Shown piece after piece: positions 33,214-43,521 of a stretch of DNA of 64,000 nt. The stretch lies in NCBI GenBank assembly GCA_963555705.1, contig OY743169.1:44380124-44444123 (forward strand), read 5' to 3'. The notes below the pieces were generated by a model. It was not told the origin of the DNA, did no database searches, and worked only from the letters and a program-made list of their open reading frames with translations. This DNA is from Ligustrum vulgare (taxonomy: Eukaryota; Streptophyta; Magnoliopsida; Lamiales; Oleaceae). The position numbers and the translations under genes were made by a program. The first letter of the stretch is position 1. Every line of letters starts with the position of its first letter.

Positions 33214-34738
33214 TAAAAATTTGAGGTTGTCTAAATTTTAATAATGGACTATCACAGATGTGTGTGGACAGTAGCCAGTTAATAGTAAATCGTTATGTTT
33301 TGTTTAGCGCAATACCAAATGAATCTTGCCAAGGCAGATTCGTCTGGATAGTAAAACGTAAACAATCAGGATAAATTGTGCGGAATTCTAAATAGACAAG
33401 AACACAATAATTTGAGCTTAACGTGGGAAAAACCCGAACAAGGAAAACCCACGGTTCGCATCCTGCGAACAAAAACCAATCACTATATAAGGAAAGAGTT
33501 ATACAGATCAATCTAAACTACAGGATAAATCTACGCATAGACTTTATCAAATATCCAAGAAATATATCACTCCTTGATCCTTCTGTGGCATGTAATGTGA
33601 GTTGGCGTCCCACCACTCTTCAGTAGTTTTCTTTTAATTTGCAACACTTTTCAGCAACACGAACTCCCGTTCGATCTTGATCCAAACCTCCCGTCTGATC
33701 TTCACGCTGAAAATATTTCCTTCTCTAAGTGATTAAATCCTCCTCCCGGAGTATTGAAGTCACAACACGAATGAAGCTTTAATTATTTGCACCACACAAA
33801 AAATATAGCTTCAAGACTTCTTTAAAGTGGACGTGTATTTTTGTAAGCACCACACGAAAATTGGATTCTACTCGTCACAAGAAAAACGTCCCATTTTTCT
33901 TCTCTTTATAGTGCAATTAGATTTTCTTGATTCCCAAGTTTTCCTTATTGCATAAGATCTCTACTTCCTGTAAAACATGGTAGAGATAATTAGTTAAGGT
34001 AAGATACTTATCCTTAAATAAATCTTACCATGAATATTGATAATGATAAATCATAGAAGATCTTACCATTTATCAATCAAGTGATAAACCTTGATATTTA
34101 TCGCCATATTTTCGGCCACTATGAATATTCTTTACAATCAAGATTTTCGACCTTATAAACTTACCATATGCAAAGATAAGATTAAAAATATTCTTGACCA
34201 TATCAAGAAGATACTTACCATATCTTGAATAAGCTTGAGTATCAAGAATAAACACAAAATATATCACAAGATAATCACATCAATATTTCGAGATCATGAT
34301 CAATATTTTCGAGATTATGATCCTAATATACTCGGCCAATCAGAATATTTTAACAAGACTTAAAATCTAATGAAAATGATTATAAGTGATAAAGATATAA
34401 TTTCAAGACAAGTAACCTATTATCACAATTCTTATCACAAAAGATAAGTGATAGACTTCTACCATTATCACAATACTTATCATATCAGATAAGCAACCAA
34501 CATTATATCCAAAATATTATCACAATATTTCTTGTCATTATCATAGAAGATAAGAAACAAATATTATTACAATATATAGGAGATAAAGACAATATTACGT
34601 CCAAGAAATGTTTAAGTAATTTAATTAAACTTAATAAATTAATAAATAAAAAAATTTAGTAATAAACTAAATTTATCAAATTACAAACATATAGGAAAAT
34701 AGAAAATGCCAATAAATATAACTTAAAATAAGTTAACA
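33214..34738 (-). repeat. Element B left LTR (3' LTR in sense orientation)
   Basis: It matches 48392-49891 along its length (for example ATTTGAGGTTG.CTAAATTTT at the outer end and GAAAATGCCAATAAATATAA at the inner end) with scattered substitutions and small indels. Confidence 0.9.
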
Positions 34739-34760
34739 ATCTCCTCCTTTGGCTTTTTCT
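34739..34760 (-). other. Polypurine tract of element B
   Basis: On the minus strand AAAGCCAAAGGAGGAGAT directly precedes the LTR start TGTTAACTT. Confidence 0.7.
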
Positions 34761-37115
34761 ATTTTTCCAAAACCTAATCATCTTTTCACAAATATAGAAA
34801 GAAGTAACATGTAATTATTAAGCTCCCCCTCAAGTCATGCATCATAATAAGCTCACCTCAAAAAATTCATGCATGTAACGAGAGAAAAATAATAAGCACA
34901 TAAAGGAGAATCAAAATAAACCAAAAGTTACTTCATCATTCAATCAATCAGAAAAGATGAGAAAAAATACTACTCCCCCTTTTTGGAAGAAATAGGGGAA
35001 GCAATCCATGTCTTGTAACCTGCCAATGTAAGCACGAGTAGACAAAAATTAGGTAAAATTTAGTTACATACAATAAAACCTGCAAATAAAGGTTGAGTTT
35101 TAGAAAACTCTGAAAACACAAATGCTCCCCCTTACTGCAATGCATAGAAATTTAATGTAGTAAGATATCTATGTCTCTCCCCAACGACCCCTCAAACATA
35201 GAATTCATGCAAACATGCAAATAGATTCCAGTTGCCCCATTATGCCATCCTAACTAGTCAATTCAGGTTGCCCAGATCCATCTATAGGTCTCTAGACACC
35301 CAAATATATGGTTTTTGATAATCAGCATGGGCACCAGTCGACCAAAACTTAAAACTGAAAGTTGTAAGCGTACCTTTCGTTGTCTGCATAAGGCTGTAAG
35401 AAATGATGAATGATCATACCTGGATCCACCTGGTGTAGTGTATTCATCTGCCCTTTCTCTCTTATCAGATTCATTCAGCTCCTCTAATTTTTCATTTTTA
35501 ACTCCAGACTCAGATTCCTCTGTTTCATCTGGTTTTTCTTTCGAAGAACCTCCAAGCAACTGATCCAGCGTGTCTTTAAGTCTTTTGACACAAACCCTGA
35601 GATCAGATACCTCTGCTTTTAACCCAATAATCTCTGCTTCTAGCTGGCCAATTCTGGTATCCTGGCCAGACGAATCCTGTTTACCAGGAGTGTCACCCAA
35701 AACCTGTTTCTTGTGAGAGGTCTGCACCTCCAGTGTTTTCTTGCATCTGACCCTGTTTAACACCTTGGGATTGATCACCAGATTATCCTCTAGCATTTGA
35801 ATATCCTGATCACGAAGCAATTGTGAAATAATCCAAGGATAAACCAACAATTGATTCCTCTGCTTTCTTTTCTTCAGCCTCTGACTCTGAATCACCAGAT
35901 TCATCTGATGTACCTAAGTCCGGGTCAGATCCATCTATGTCTTCTGAAAATTCATTTTTCAGATTTACCTTTCACGTCTTTATCACCTTTGGGCATCTCC
36001 CCCTTTGTTTTAGACTGTTTACTCGAAATTTCTCTAGCAACAATCAATTCACTTCGAATATCTAAGGGAGAAAGGTGACTGGTAGGAAGATTATCAAACA
36101 TAGGTGTCGAATTTGCACCCATAACTTGTGGCTTGGTGGTAGAGCCGCCTAGGCTTGGTTCGGAAATAGGCTGAGCTGGAATTTGAACTCGTTCTGGAAT
36201 GAGTAAGAACGGATGGTGTGGAGGCAGTGAAGGAGATTTGAAAAGAAATTTTTGAGGAATTTGAGTACAAGTAGAATTCAAGAGATTATTAATTCCATTC
36301 CTTGTAGAGAAAGATATCTCTTGAGAATCCTAGTACATGCCAATTTCCTTTCCTTAAAAAGTGGGATAAATATAGAAACAGAATATGTTAAGAATTAGGA
36401 AACAAATAAATTACCAAATTGTGCTCCACAATCAATTGACTTGTTCTGCAAGATTTGCACATATTAGCCCACGATATACTACCTTAAAAATAAAGATTTT
36501 CAGAATAAAATCTAAAAATCGTGAATAAGAAAAATCTAAATGCATATGTGTATACCTGAGACACGTCTGAGCACTTGTTGGCATCTGTTGATTCAGACAT
36601 ATCTGGTAGTAGACAGTCCACCACGAGCATGATTATGTTGATTAATGTGCGTGTGTGATCCGAGCATCCTTAGTCCTCCACATACTGCCACAAATCATAT
36701 GATTGCCCTGACTTATCGATTTGTCACTGTAATGCACAATAAGACCGATCAAAATCTATAGAAAGTGCATTTTCTCAGATCCGGCTTGCCGATTTTTTCT
36801 ATATAATTACAATGTCTTTTGGAGGTGGAAACAACTTCACACAATCCCCAGAAGTTATCTTACAGTATGTTCCCCTTTAGGCTAGAAGAAGGGTATGAAC
36901 TTGGCTTGGATTGGTAGATTCACACAATCCTCAGAAGTTATCTTACTAGGTTTTCCCCCTACTTCTACAATATTACCACATTTATCTCAATTCATCATAT
37001 TTTGAAGCTAAAGGGTATGAACTTGGCTTGGATAGGCAGGCTTCTTTTCCACTAGCCCTGCCCTTGGATAATAAAAAAATGCGTGCAATGCTATAAGCAA
37101 GATTTAGATCATAAG
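34761..37115 (-). pseudogene. Env-like/3' accessory region of element B
   Basis: Between RNase H and the 3' LTR the minus strand has two frames. 36281-35952 is proline/serine-rich (FKSPSLPPHHPFLL, QIPAQPISEPSLGG, then KSKTKGEMPKGDK). 35904-35263 has a heptad-patterned coiled coil (RIGQLEAEIIGLKAEVSDLR, VKRLKDTLDQLL) and a Glu/Lys-rich end. A proline-rich part followed by a coiled coil is what is described for the env-like region of Sireviruses. The frames are not joined, no signal peptide or transmembrane segment is evident, and function is unproven. 34950-35260 and 36300-37115 show no clear frame. Confidence 0.5.
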
Positions 37116-37980
37116 TGATGTGATCCAGACCACGGATACAAGCCCGCACAAAGATCCGTTGAAGATCAAAGGAGGACCGATGACTCGATTGCAAACCAAG
37201 AAGGCCAAGGAAGCAATGGACAAGTTAGTTCAAGAAACAATGGCCAAAACAATGTTCGTGTCATCAAAATAAACAAGTTCCATGTTGGGGCCGAGCCAAA
37301 ACGATGAGTGGATCAACCTTATTCATTGCGTCGAAGAAAGTGGTGAAATTTCAATGTTACGGCCGTAACATACAAATCCTCACGGCCGTAAGATTGAGTA
37401 TCACGGTCGTAAATTTCTTTCACGGCCGTAAAGTTCGAGTGTCACGGCCGTAATGGAGTTTCTGCTTAAATTTGGAATTGGGAGTTTTTGGACTTACGGC
37501 CGTAAGTCATATTGTCACGGCCGTAAGAGTGACTCAGAAGCAAGGTTACGGCCGTAAGGAATTCAGTCACGGCCGTAACATTACATACGCGTGATTTTAG
37601 GTTATTTTTATTTCCTTAATTTTAGGTAGTTGTTTCCTTATTTAATTAGAACTCCTTAACCTAGTTTTGACCCTATATATAGGGAGTTAATTTTTATTAT
37701 TCAGGACACAACTTTGATATATTAATTGAGAGGCAAATTGCTTTCACATTCTTATTCTTTATTGAATAAAATCCGAACTTGCGAGTTAATTCTTGTTTGT
37801 TCAAATCTTGGGTGAGATTTATCTTCTTTGTGATCAAGAGGTCAACATATCAATTGATTGTGTTGGTTGCTTGATTCAATTAATTTGAATCAATCTCTAA
37901 ATCGTGATTTATTGGCGTTCTTGGGTCGATTCCAATAATTTGTGGGTTGCGTAGCTACAATTGCTACGTGGTTTGCATCA
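37116..37980 (+). repeat. Element C 5' LTR
   Basis: TGATGTGATCCAGACC...GTGGTTTGCATCA. It contains nine ACGGCCGTAA sites (37357-37580; one reads ACGGTCGTAA) and a TATA box in CCCTATATATAGGG (about 37670). Confidence 0.95.
37357..37580. repeat. Array of ACGGCCGTAA palindromes in element C 5' LTR
   Basis: Nine copies at 19-50 bp spacing. Some are the full 12-bp palindrome TTACGGCCGTAA and others start with TCACGG. They lie about 90-320 bp upstream of the LTR TATA box. The 3' LTR has ten copies (42463-42740). Confidence 0.95.
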
Positions 37981-37999
37981 TCTGGTAACAGAGCTTAGG
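37981..37999 (+). other. Primer-binding site of element C
   Basis: TCTGGTAACAGAGCTTAGG follows the LTR directly. It matches the initiator Met PBS (TGGTATCAGAGC) apart from one base. Confidence 0.8.
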
Positions 38000-38514
38000 C
38001 TCCAAAAATCAAGGTTATATCTTGTTTTTGTTTTCTTGAGTTTCTTATTCTTGTTCTTCGTGTTCTTCCAGCTTTGAGTCTTTAATCCAGAAAAGTGTCA
38101 CAAAAAAATTCAATAGTCGTTATTTCCTTCGTCTGTTATCCAAATTAAATTTCGTTTGTTGCGTCTTTCTCGTAGTTGAATTTTCGAGGAAAAAAAACGA
38201 AAATTCTCAGTCCAACTAAAATATTTGATATTTGATTTCAAGAATTATTTTCTTGAAACAATCCTAGTTTCCATAAAAAGTCTCAAGTTCTATATAAAGT
38301 CAAATTTAATTCTCTAAAGGTCTTCTTTGAGTTTTCCAACAAATTCATTACTTCTCACTCATATTCGATTTGAAGCAATCGGGTTTAAACTTGTTTGAGT
38401 TCGGATTCGTTCTTTGAAGCAATTGGGGTGAAAGCTATTGAGTGGAAAAAGGCAGAGAGGTGAGATCAATAGAGGGTAAAAGCCTAATTTGAGTGATACA
38501 CGAGCGAAATACAC
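38000..38514. other. Element C leader
   Basis: Untranslated leader between PBS and gag; no open frame of note on the sense strand. Confidence 0.5.
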
Positions 38515-41409
38515 GTGAGGCATATAATATTTAGTGTTAGGATGTCTGAACAATCTTCTACTGCAAAAAACAACGATCGAGCCAACATGACCGAAGAGAT
38601 GGTACAACGGTTTGAGCGGTTGTTCGGGGATGTGTTAGGTATGTTAGAAAGGCTTGAACAACCTCGGGAAGTGCCTAATGTCCGTAGGCAAGGTGGGCAA
38701 GGTCGTAGAGTAGAGGAGATCGATGAGAATGAAGAAGGTAGTGATTTTGACGATGGGGCAATTGTTGATAGAGTAGTTAGGCATGGAAGAAGGGATAGAG
38801 ATCTTGGTGGCGATAGAATGGATGGTAGTATGAACAACATCAAAATGACAATTCCGTCATTCAAAGGAAGGAGTGATCCGGAAGCATACTTAGAATGGGA
38901 GAAGAAGATGGAATTAATTTTTAATTGCTACACTTATTCGGAAGAGAAAAAGGTTAAAGTAACTGTACTTGAGTTCTCCGATTACGCTATTACTTGGTGG
39001 GATCAATTGGTGACTTCTAGGAGGAGGAATCGCGAGAGGCCCGTTAGTACTTGGGATGAATTAAAAGCTATCATGAGAAAGAGGTTCGTTCCTAGTCATT
39101 ACCATCGGGAGCTTCATCAAAAGTTGCAAGGTCTATACCAAGGATCAAAGAGTGTGGAGGATTATCACAAGGAGATGGAGTTGTTGATGATTAGAGCTAA
39201 TGTAGAAGAGGATAGGGAGGCTACGATGGCTCGGTTTTTGAATGGGATGAATAAGGATATAGCTAATGTGGTTGAACTACAACATTACTTGGAGATGGAG
39301 GATATGTTGCACATGGCTATAAAGGTTGAGAAGCAATTGAAGAAAAAGGGGACAGCAAGGTATCAATCGGGTTCTAATTCTTCTTGGAAGCCGAAGTGGG
39401 AAGGTAAAGGAGAAGGGGCTGATTCTAAAGGAAAGTCTGAAGCATCAAAAGGGAAGTTTGAGGCACCAAAAGGGAAGGAGGAACAAGCTAATAAATTCGT
39501 ACCTAAAGGGGAACCTCAACCATCTAGGAGTAGAGACATTCAATGCTTCAAATGTTTGGGAAGAGGGCATGTGGCATCTCAATGTCCTAATAGGCGAGTG
39601 GTACTGTTGCGAAAGGATGGAACTATGGAGAGTGATAGTGAGGAAGAGGATTATAGCGATATGCCAGCATTGGAGGAAATATGTGAGGATGAAGATGTGT
39701 TATCCGGGGAGCATGGCGAGTTATTAGTGGCAAGGCGAGCCCTTAGTGCCCAAATCCACACGGATGATTTGGAACAACAACGGGAGAACATATTTCATAC
39801 TCGATGTCGCATTAATAACAAGGTATGTAGTATGATTATTGATGGCGGTAGTTGCACTAACGTCGCTAGTACTATACTTGTTGAAAAATTAGGATTACCT
39901 TTGTTAAAACATCCTAAACCTTATAGGCTTCAATGGTTAAATGATAGTGGAGAAATTAAGGTGAATAGGAGGGTGTTGGTGAATTTTTCTATTGGTAGCT
40001 ATGTGGATGAAGTTATGTGTGATGTGGTACCTATGCATGCCGGGCACATTTTGTTGGGTAGACCTTGGCAGTATGATAGGAAGGTCACGCATGATGGGTA
40101 TAAAAATAGGTATAGCTTTACCAAAGGGGGAAAAACCATTACACTTGCACCATTGACACCGTCACAAGTGTATGAAGATCAAATAAAACTGAAAAATGAT
40201 GAAGAAAAAAGAGTAAAGGAAAATGAGAAAAAGAGAGTTGAGGCCACGACCTCAGAAAAAGGAGAGGAAAAGAGAGTTGGAGCCACGACTCCAGAAAAAG
40301 GAGAGGCGAGAGAAAAAAAGAGTGTTGGGGTACATACCTCAGAAAAAGGAGAGGGAGCGAAGAGTGCCAGAAAAGAAAGAAAAATGAGTTTCTACGCAAA
40401 AAGGAGTGAAATCAAAAAGGCATTTATGGAAAAACGACCAATGGTCCTTTTATTGTACAAGGATTCATTCCTTGCCTTTGATGAAACTAACAAATCCCTC
40501 CCTAGTTTGGCTATTTCTTTATTGCAGGAATTCGAGGATGTGTTTTCAGATGATATACCTAGTGGGTTGCCACCCATTCGAGGTATTGAACATCAAATTG
40601 ATTTTATACCTGGAGCAGTCATTCCAAACCGTCCAGCTTATAGGAGCAATCCCGAGGAGACGAAGGAGCTTCAAAAGCAAGTTGAGGAATTAATGAGTAA
40701 GGGGTACATAAGGGAGAGCATGAGCCCATGTGCCGTACCCGTGTTACTTGTGCCGAAGAAGGACGGAACGTGGAGGATGTGTGTTGATTGTAGGGCCATT
40801 AACAACATAACGGTAAAGTATCGTCATCCTATTCCTAGGTTAGATGATATGTTGGATGAATTGCATGGCTCTAGCATATTTAGTAAAATTGACCTTAAGA
40901 GTTGTTATCATCAAATTCGAATGAAAGAAGGAGATGAGTGGAAAACTGCTTTTAAAACTAAGTATGGCTTGTATGAATGGTTAGTAATGCCTTTTGGACT
41001 TACTAATGCACCTAGCACATTTATGCGTTTAATGAATCATGTTTTACGTGCATTTATAGGTAAATTCGTTGTAGTTTACTTCGATGATATCTTGATATAT
41101 AGTAAAATTTTGAATGAGCATGTGGAGCATGTTAGGTGTGTGCTTGTGGTTTTAAGACAAGAGCAACTTTTTGCTAACTTTAAAAAGTGTGATTTTTGCA
41201 TGGAAAAAGTTGTATTTCTTGGTTATGTGGTTAGTGCTAGAGGGATAGAAGTAGATGAAGAGAAAATCAAAGCTATTAAAGAGTGGCCAACACCTAAAAG
41301 CATAACTGAGGTTAGGAGTTTTCATGGCTTGGCTAGTTTTTATAGGCGCTTTGTTAAAAATTTTAGCACGATTGCCACACCACTCACAGAAATTGTCAAA
41401 AAAGTGTAG
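38515..41409 (+). CDS. Element C Gag-protease-reverse transcriptase polyprotein (frame ends early)
   Basis: 964 codons; an alternative start at 38542 (MSEQSSTAKNN) is plausible. Residues about 100-285 are the retrotransposon Gag domain (WEKKMELIFNCY, ITWWDQL, RFVPSHY). Zinc knuckle C-x2-C-x4-H-x4-C at 344-357 (CFKCLGRGHVASQC). Aspartic protease site IIDGGSCTNVAS with D443; DGG instead of DSG is common in plant chromovirus relatives. About 555-625 is a Lys/Glu repeat (EKKRVEATTSEKGE). RT spans about 720-900 with the YFDDIL catalytic block at 855-860, followed by the connection region (FHGLASFYRRFVKNF). The frame stops at 41407-41409 because one base is missing at an A-run near 41398; shifting by one restores KWGVEQEHAF. 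A 0-frame stop at this position prevents a complete Pol. Confidence 0.9.
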   Translation: MRHIIFSVRMSEQSSTAKNNDRANMTEEMVQRFERLFGDVLGMLERLEQPREVPNVRRQGGQGRRVEEIDENEEGSDFDDGAIVDRVVRHGRRDRDLGGDRMDGSMNNIKMTIPSFKGRSDPEAYLEWEKKMELIFNCYTYSEEKKVKVTVLEFSDYAITWWDQLVTSRRRNRERPVSTWDELKAIMRKRFVPSHYHRELHQKLQGLYQGSKSVEDYHKEMELLMIRANVEEDREATMARFLNGMNKDIANVVELQHYLEMEDMLHMAIKVEKQLKKKGTARYQSGSNSSWKPKWEGKGEGADSKGKSEASKGKFEAPKGKEEQANKFVPKGEPQPSRSRDIQCFKCLGRGHVASQCPNRRVVLLRKDGTMESDSEEEDYSDMPALEEICEDEDVLSGEHGELLVARRALSAQIHTDDLEQQRENIFHTRCRINNKVCSMIIDGGSCTNVASTILVEKLGLPLLKHPKPYRLQWLNDSGEIKVNRRVLVNFSIGSYVDEVMCDVVPMHAGHILLGRPWQYDRKVTHDGYKNRYSFTKGGKTITLAPLTPSQVYEDQIKLKNDEEKRVKENEKKRVEATTSEKGEEKRVGATTPEKGEAREKKSVGVHTSEKGEGAKSARKERKMSFYAKRSEIKKAFMEKRPMVLLLYKDSFLAFDETNKSLPSLAISLLQEFEDVFSDDIPSGLPPIRGIEHQIDFIPGAVIPNRPAYRSNPEETKELQKQVEELMSKGYIRESMSPCAVPVLLVPKKDGTWRMCVDCRAINNITVKYRHPIPRLDDMLDELHGSSIFSKIDLKSCYHQIRMKEGDEWKTAFKTKYGLYEWLVMPFGLTNAPSTFMRLMNHVLRAFIGKFVVVYFDDILIYSKILNEHVEHVRCVLVVLRQEQLFANFKKCDFCMEKVVFLGYVVSARGIEVDEEKIKAIKEWPTPKSITEVRSFHGLASFYRRFVKNFSTIATPLTEIVKKV

Positions 41410-41459
41410 GATTTAAATGGGGAGTAGAACAGGAGCATGCATTTGAAACAATCAAAAAT

Positions 41460-42293
41460 ATGTTGTGTAAAGCACCGGTTTTATCACTTCCTAACTTTGA
41501 CAAGGCTTTTGAGATTGAATGTGATGCCTCAGGGCTAGGCATTGGAGCTGTTTTAATGCAGGATCAAAGGCCAATCGCCTATTTTAGTGAAAAACTAAAA
41601 GGGGCTGCACTTAATTATCCCACATATGACAAGGAGTTATACTCACTTGTGCGCGCTTTGGAAACATGGCAACATTACTTGTGGCCACGGGAGTTCGTGA
41701 TACACACTGATCATGAGTCCTTGAAGCATTTGAGGGGTCAAGCTAAACTGAGTAAGAGACATGCAAGGTGGGTAGAGTTCATCGAAACATTTCCCTATGT
41801 CATCCGGTACAAACAAGGTAAGGAAAATGTGGTGGCAGATGCATTATCTCGAAGTAGTTTAGATGGCAAGAAAAAGGCTGAGATGGTTAAAGCACTCCAC
41901 GACAAGGTGAGGTTGGCGATTGAAAAGAAAAATGAACATTATGCTTCGCAGGCTAACAAAGGAAGAAAGGGTATCATTTTTGAACCCGGTTATTGGGTTT
42001 GGTTACATTTGAGAAAGGAGCGGTTTCCAGAACAGCGCAAGTCAAAGTTACAACTGCGAGGAGATGGTCCATTCCAAGTGATCGAAAGGATCAACAATAA
42101 TGCCTATAAACTCGATCTTCCTGGTGAGTATAATGTTTCGGCATCATTTAATGTTTCTGATCTATCTCCGTTTGATGCAGGTACAGATTCGAGGTCAAAT
42201 CCTTTCGAAGAGGGAGGGGATGATGTGATCCAGACCACGGATACAAGCCCGCACAAAGATCCGTTGAAGATCAAAGGAGGACCGATGACTTGA
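41460..42293 (+). pseudogene. Element C RNase H fused to integrase C-terminus (integrase core deleted)
   Basis: Residues about 15-130 are RNase H: FEIECDASGLGIGAVL with D22, KELYSLVRALETW, HTDHESLKHL, then ADALSR. Immediately after comes LDGKKKAEMVKALHDKVRL and KGIIFEPGYWVWLHLRKERFP, which belongs to the integrase C-terminal part. The GPY/F-type module GDGPFQVIERINNNAYKLDL and NVSDLSPF follows. The zinc HHCC and DDE core (roughly 300 residues) between them are missing, with the junction near 41860. The translated tail runs into the 3' LTR (from 42221). The upstream frame was lost at 41398. Confidence 0.9.
42206..42220 (+). other. Polypurine tract of element C
   Basis: CGAAGAGGGAGGGGA directly precedes the 3' LTR start TGATG. 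Confidence 0.85.
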
Positions 42294-43138
42294 TTGCAAA
42301 CCAAGAAGGCCAAGGAAGCAATGGACAAGTTAGTTCAAGAAACAATGGCCAAAACAATGTTCGTGTCATCAAAAGAAACAAGTTCCATGTTGGGGCCGAG
42401 CCAAAACGATGAGTGGATCAACCTTATTCATTGCGTCGAAGAAAGTGGTGAAATTGCAATGTTACGGCCGTAACATACAAATCCTCACGGCCGTAACCAA
42501 CTTTCTGCTGAAAATTGAATTTGCGAGACATAAGCAATCACGGCCGTAAGATTGAGTATCACGACCGTAAATTTCTTTCACGGCCGTAAAGTTCGAGTGT
42601 CACGGCCGTAATGGAGTTTCTGCTTAAATTTGGAATTGGGCGTTTTTGGACTTACGGCCGTAAGTCATATTGTCACGGCCGTAAGAGTGACTCAGAAGCA
42701 AGGTTACGGCCGTAAGGAATTCAGTCACGGCCGTAACATTACATACGCGTGATTTTAGGTTATTTTTATTTCCTTAATTTTAGGTAGTTGTTTCCTTATT
42801 TAATTAGAACTCCTTAACCTAGTTTTGACCCTATATATAGGGAGTTAATTTTTATTATTCAGGACACAACTTTGATATATTAATTAAGAGGCAAATTGCT
42901 TTCACATTCTTATTCTTTATTGAATAAAATCCGAACTTGCGAGTTAATTCTTGTTTGTTCAAATCTTGGGTGAGATTTATCTTCTTTGTGATCAAGAGGT
43001 CAACATATCAATTGATTGTGTTGGTTGCTTGATTCAATTAATTTGAATCAATCTCTAAATCGTGATTTATTGGCGTTCTTGGGTCGATTTCAATAATTTG
43101 TGGGTTGTGTAGCTACAATTGCTACGTGGTTTGCATCA
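42221..43138 (+). repeat. Element C 3' LTR
   Basis: It matches the 5' LTR but keeps 53 bases (about 42490-42545) that are missing there; the missing stretch is bounded by two CACGGCCGTAA copies. Confidence 0.95.
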
Positions 43139-43521
43139 ATAGGTCTACACACAGAATATAAAATCTCATCCAGTAACAACCATATGACATAGACAACAGT
43201 GACTTATCCTTAGGATTGTCCAAATTTGAGTGCTAGTTAGATTCATCCGGAGACATGTTGATTGCTATCAGCCAGACGTATCTGTCTCGTTATCAGCCAC
43301 AAGCACTCAGATATATTTGCAAGCAAAAACATGATCTACTTAATATAAGAATAGGATAAGTTAACCAAAATTCAAAAATGAAAAACAATGTGAGTTTTTT
43401 TTTTTTTTTTTGAAATATGCATGTTCCTATTCAGAATGATGTGATACTCCAATTTTTTTTCCTAAGGCTTTTAAATTTGACAGTATCGAGGGCCTTAGTA
43501 AACAAATCTGCCAGCTATAGA

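Larger units (their letters stand above)
37116..43138 (+). mobile_element. Element C: Gypsy retrotransposon nested in element B, integrase core deleted
   Basis: LTRs 37116-37980 (865 bp) and 42221-43138 (918 bp) begin TGATG and end CATCA. Flanks are ATAAG (37111-37115) and ATAGG (43139-43143), one mismatch. PBS follows the left LTR and a PPT precedes the right. It encodes gag-protease-RT (38515-41409), then RNase H fused to the integrase C-terminus (41460-42293). The integrase catalytic core is missing, so it cannot integrate by itself. The LTRs differ by about eight substitutions and a 53-bp indel, hence a fairly recent insertion. Confidence 0.9.

Noticed and set aside
41396..41410. Programmed frameshift at the A-run between RT and RNase H of element C
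   Set aside because: The zero-frame codons do not form a standard slippery heptamer, and Gypsy elements do not use a frameshift at this place. A one-base deletion is simpler.
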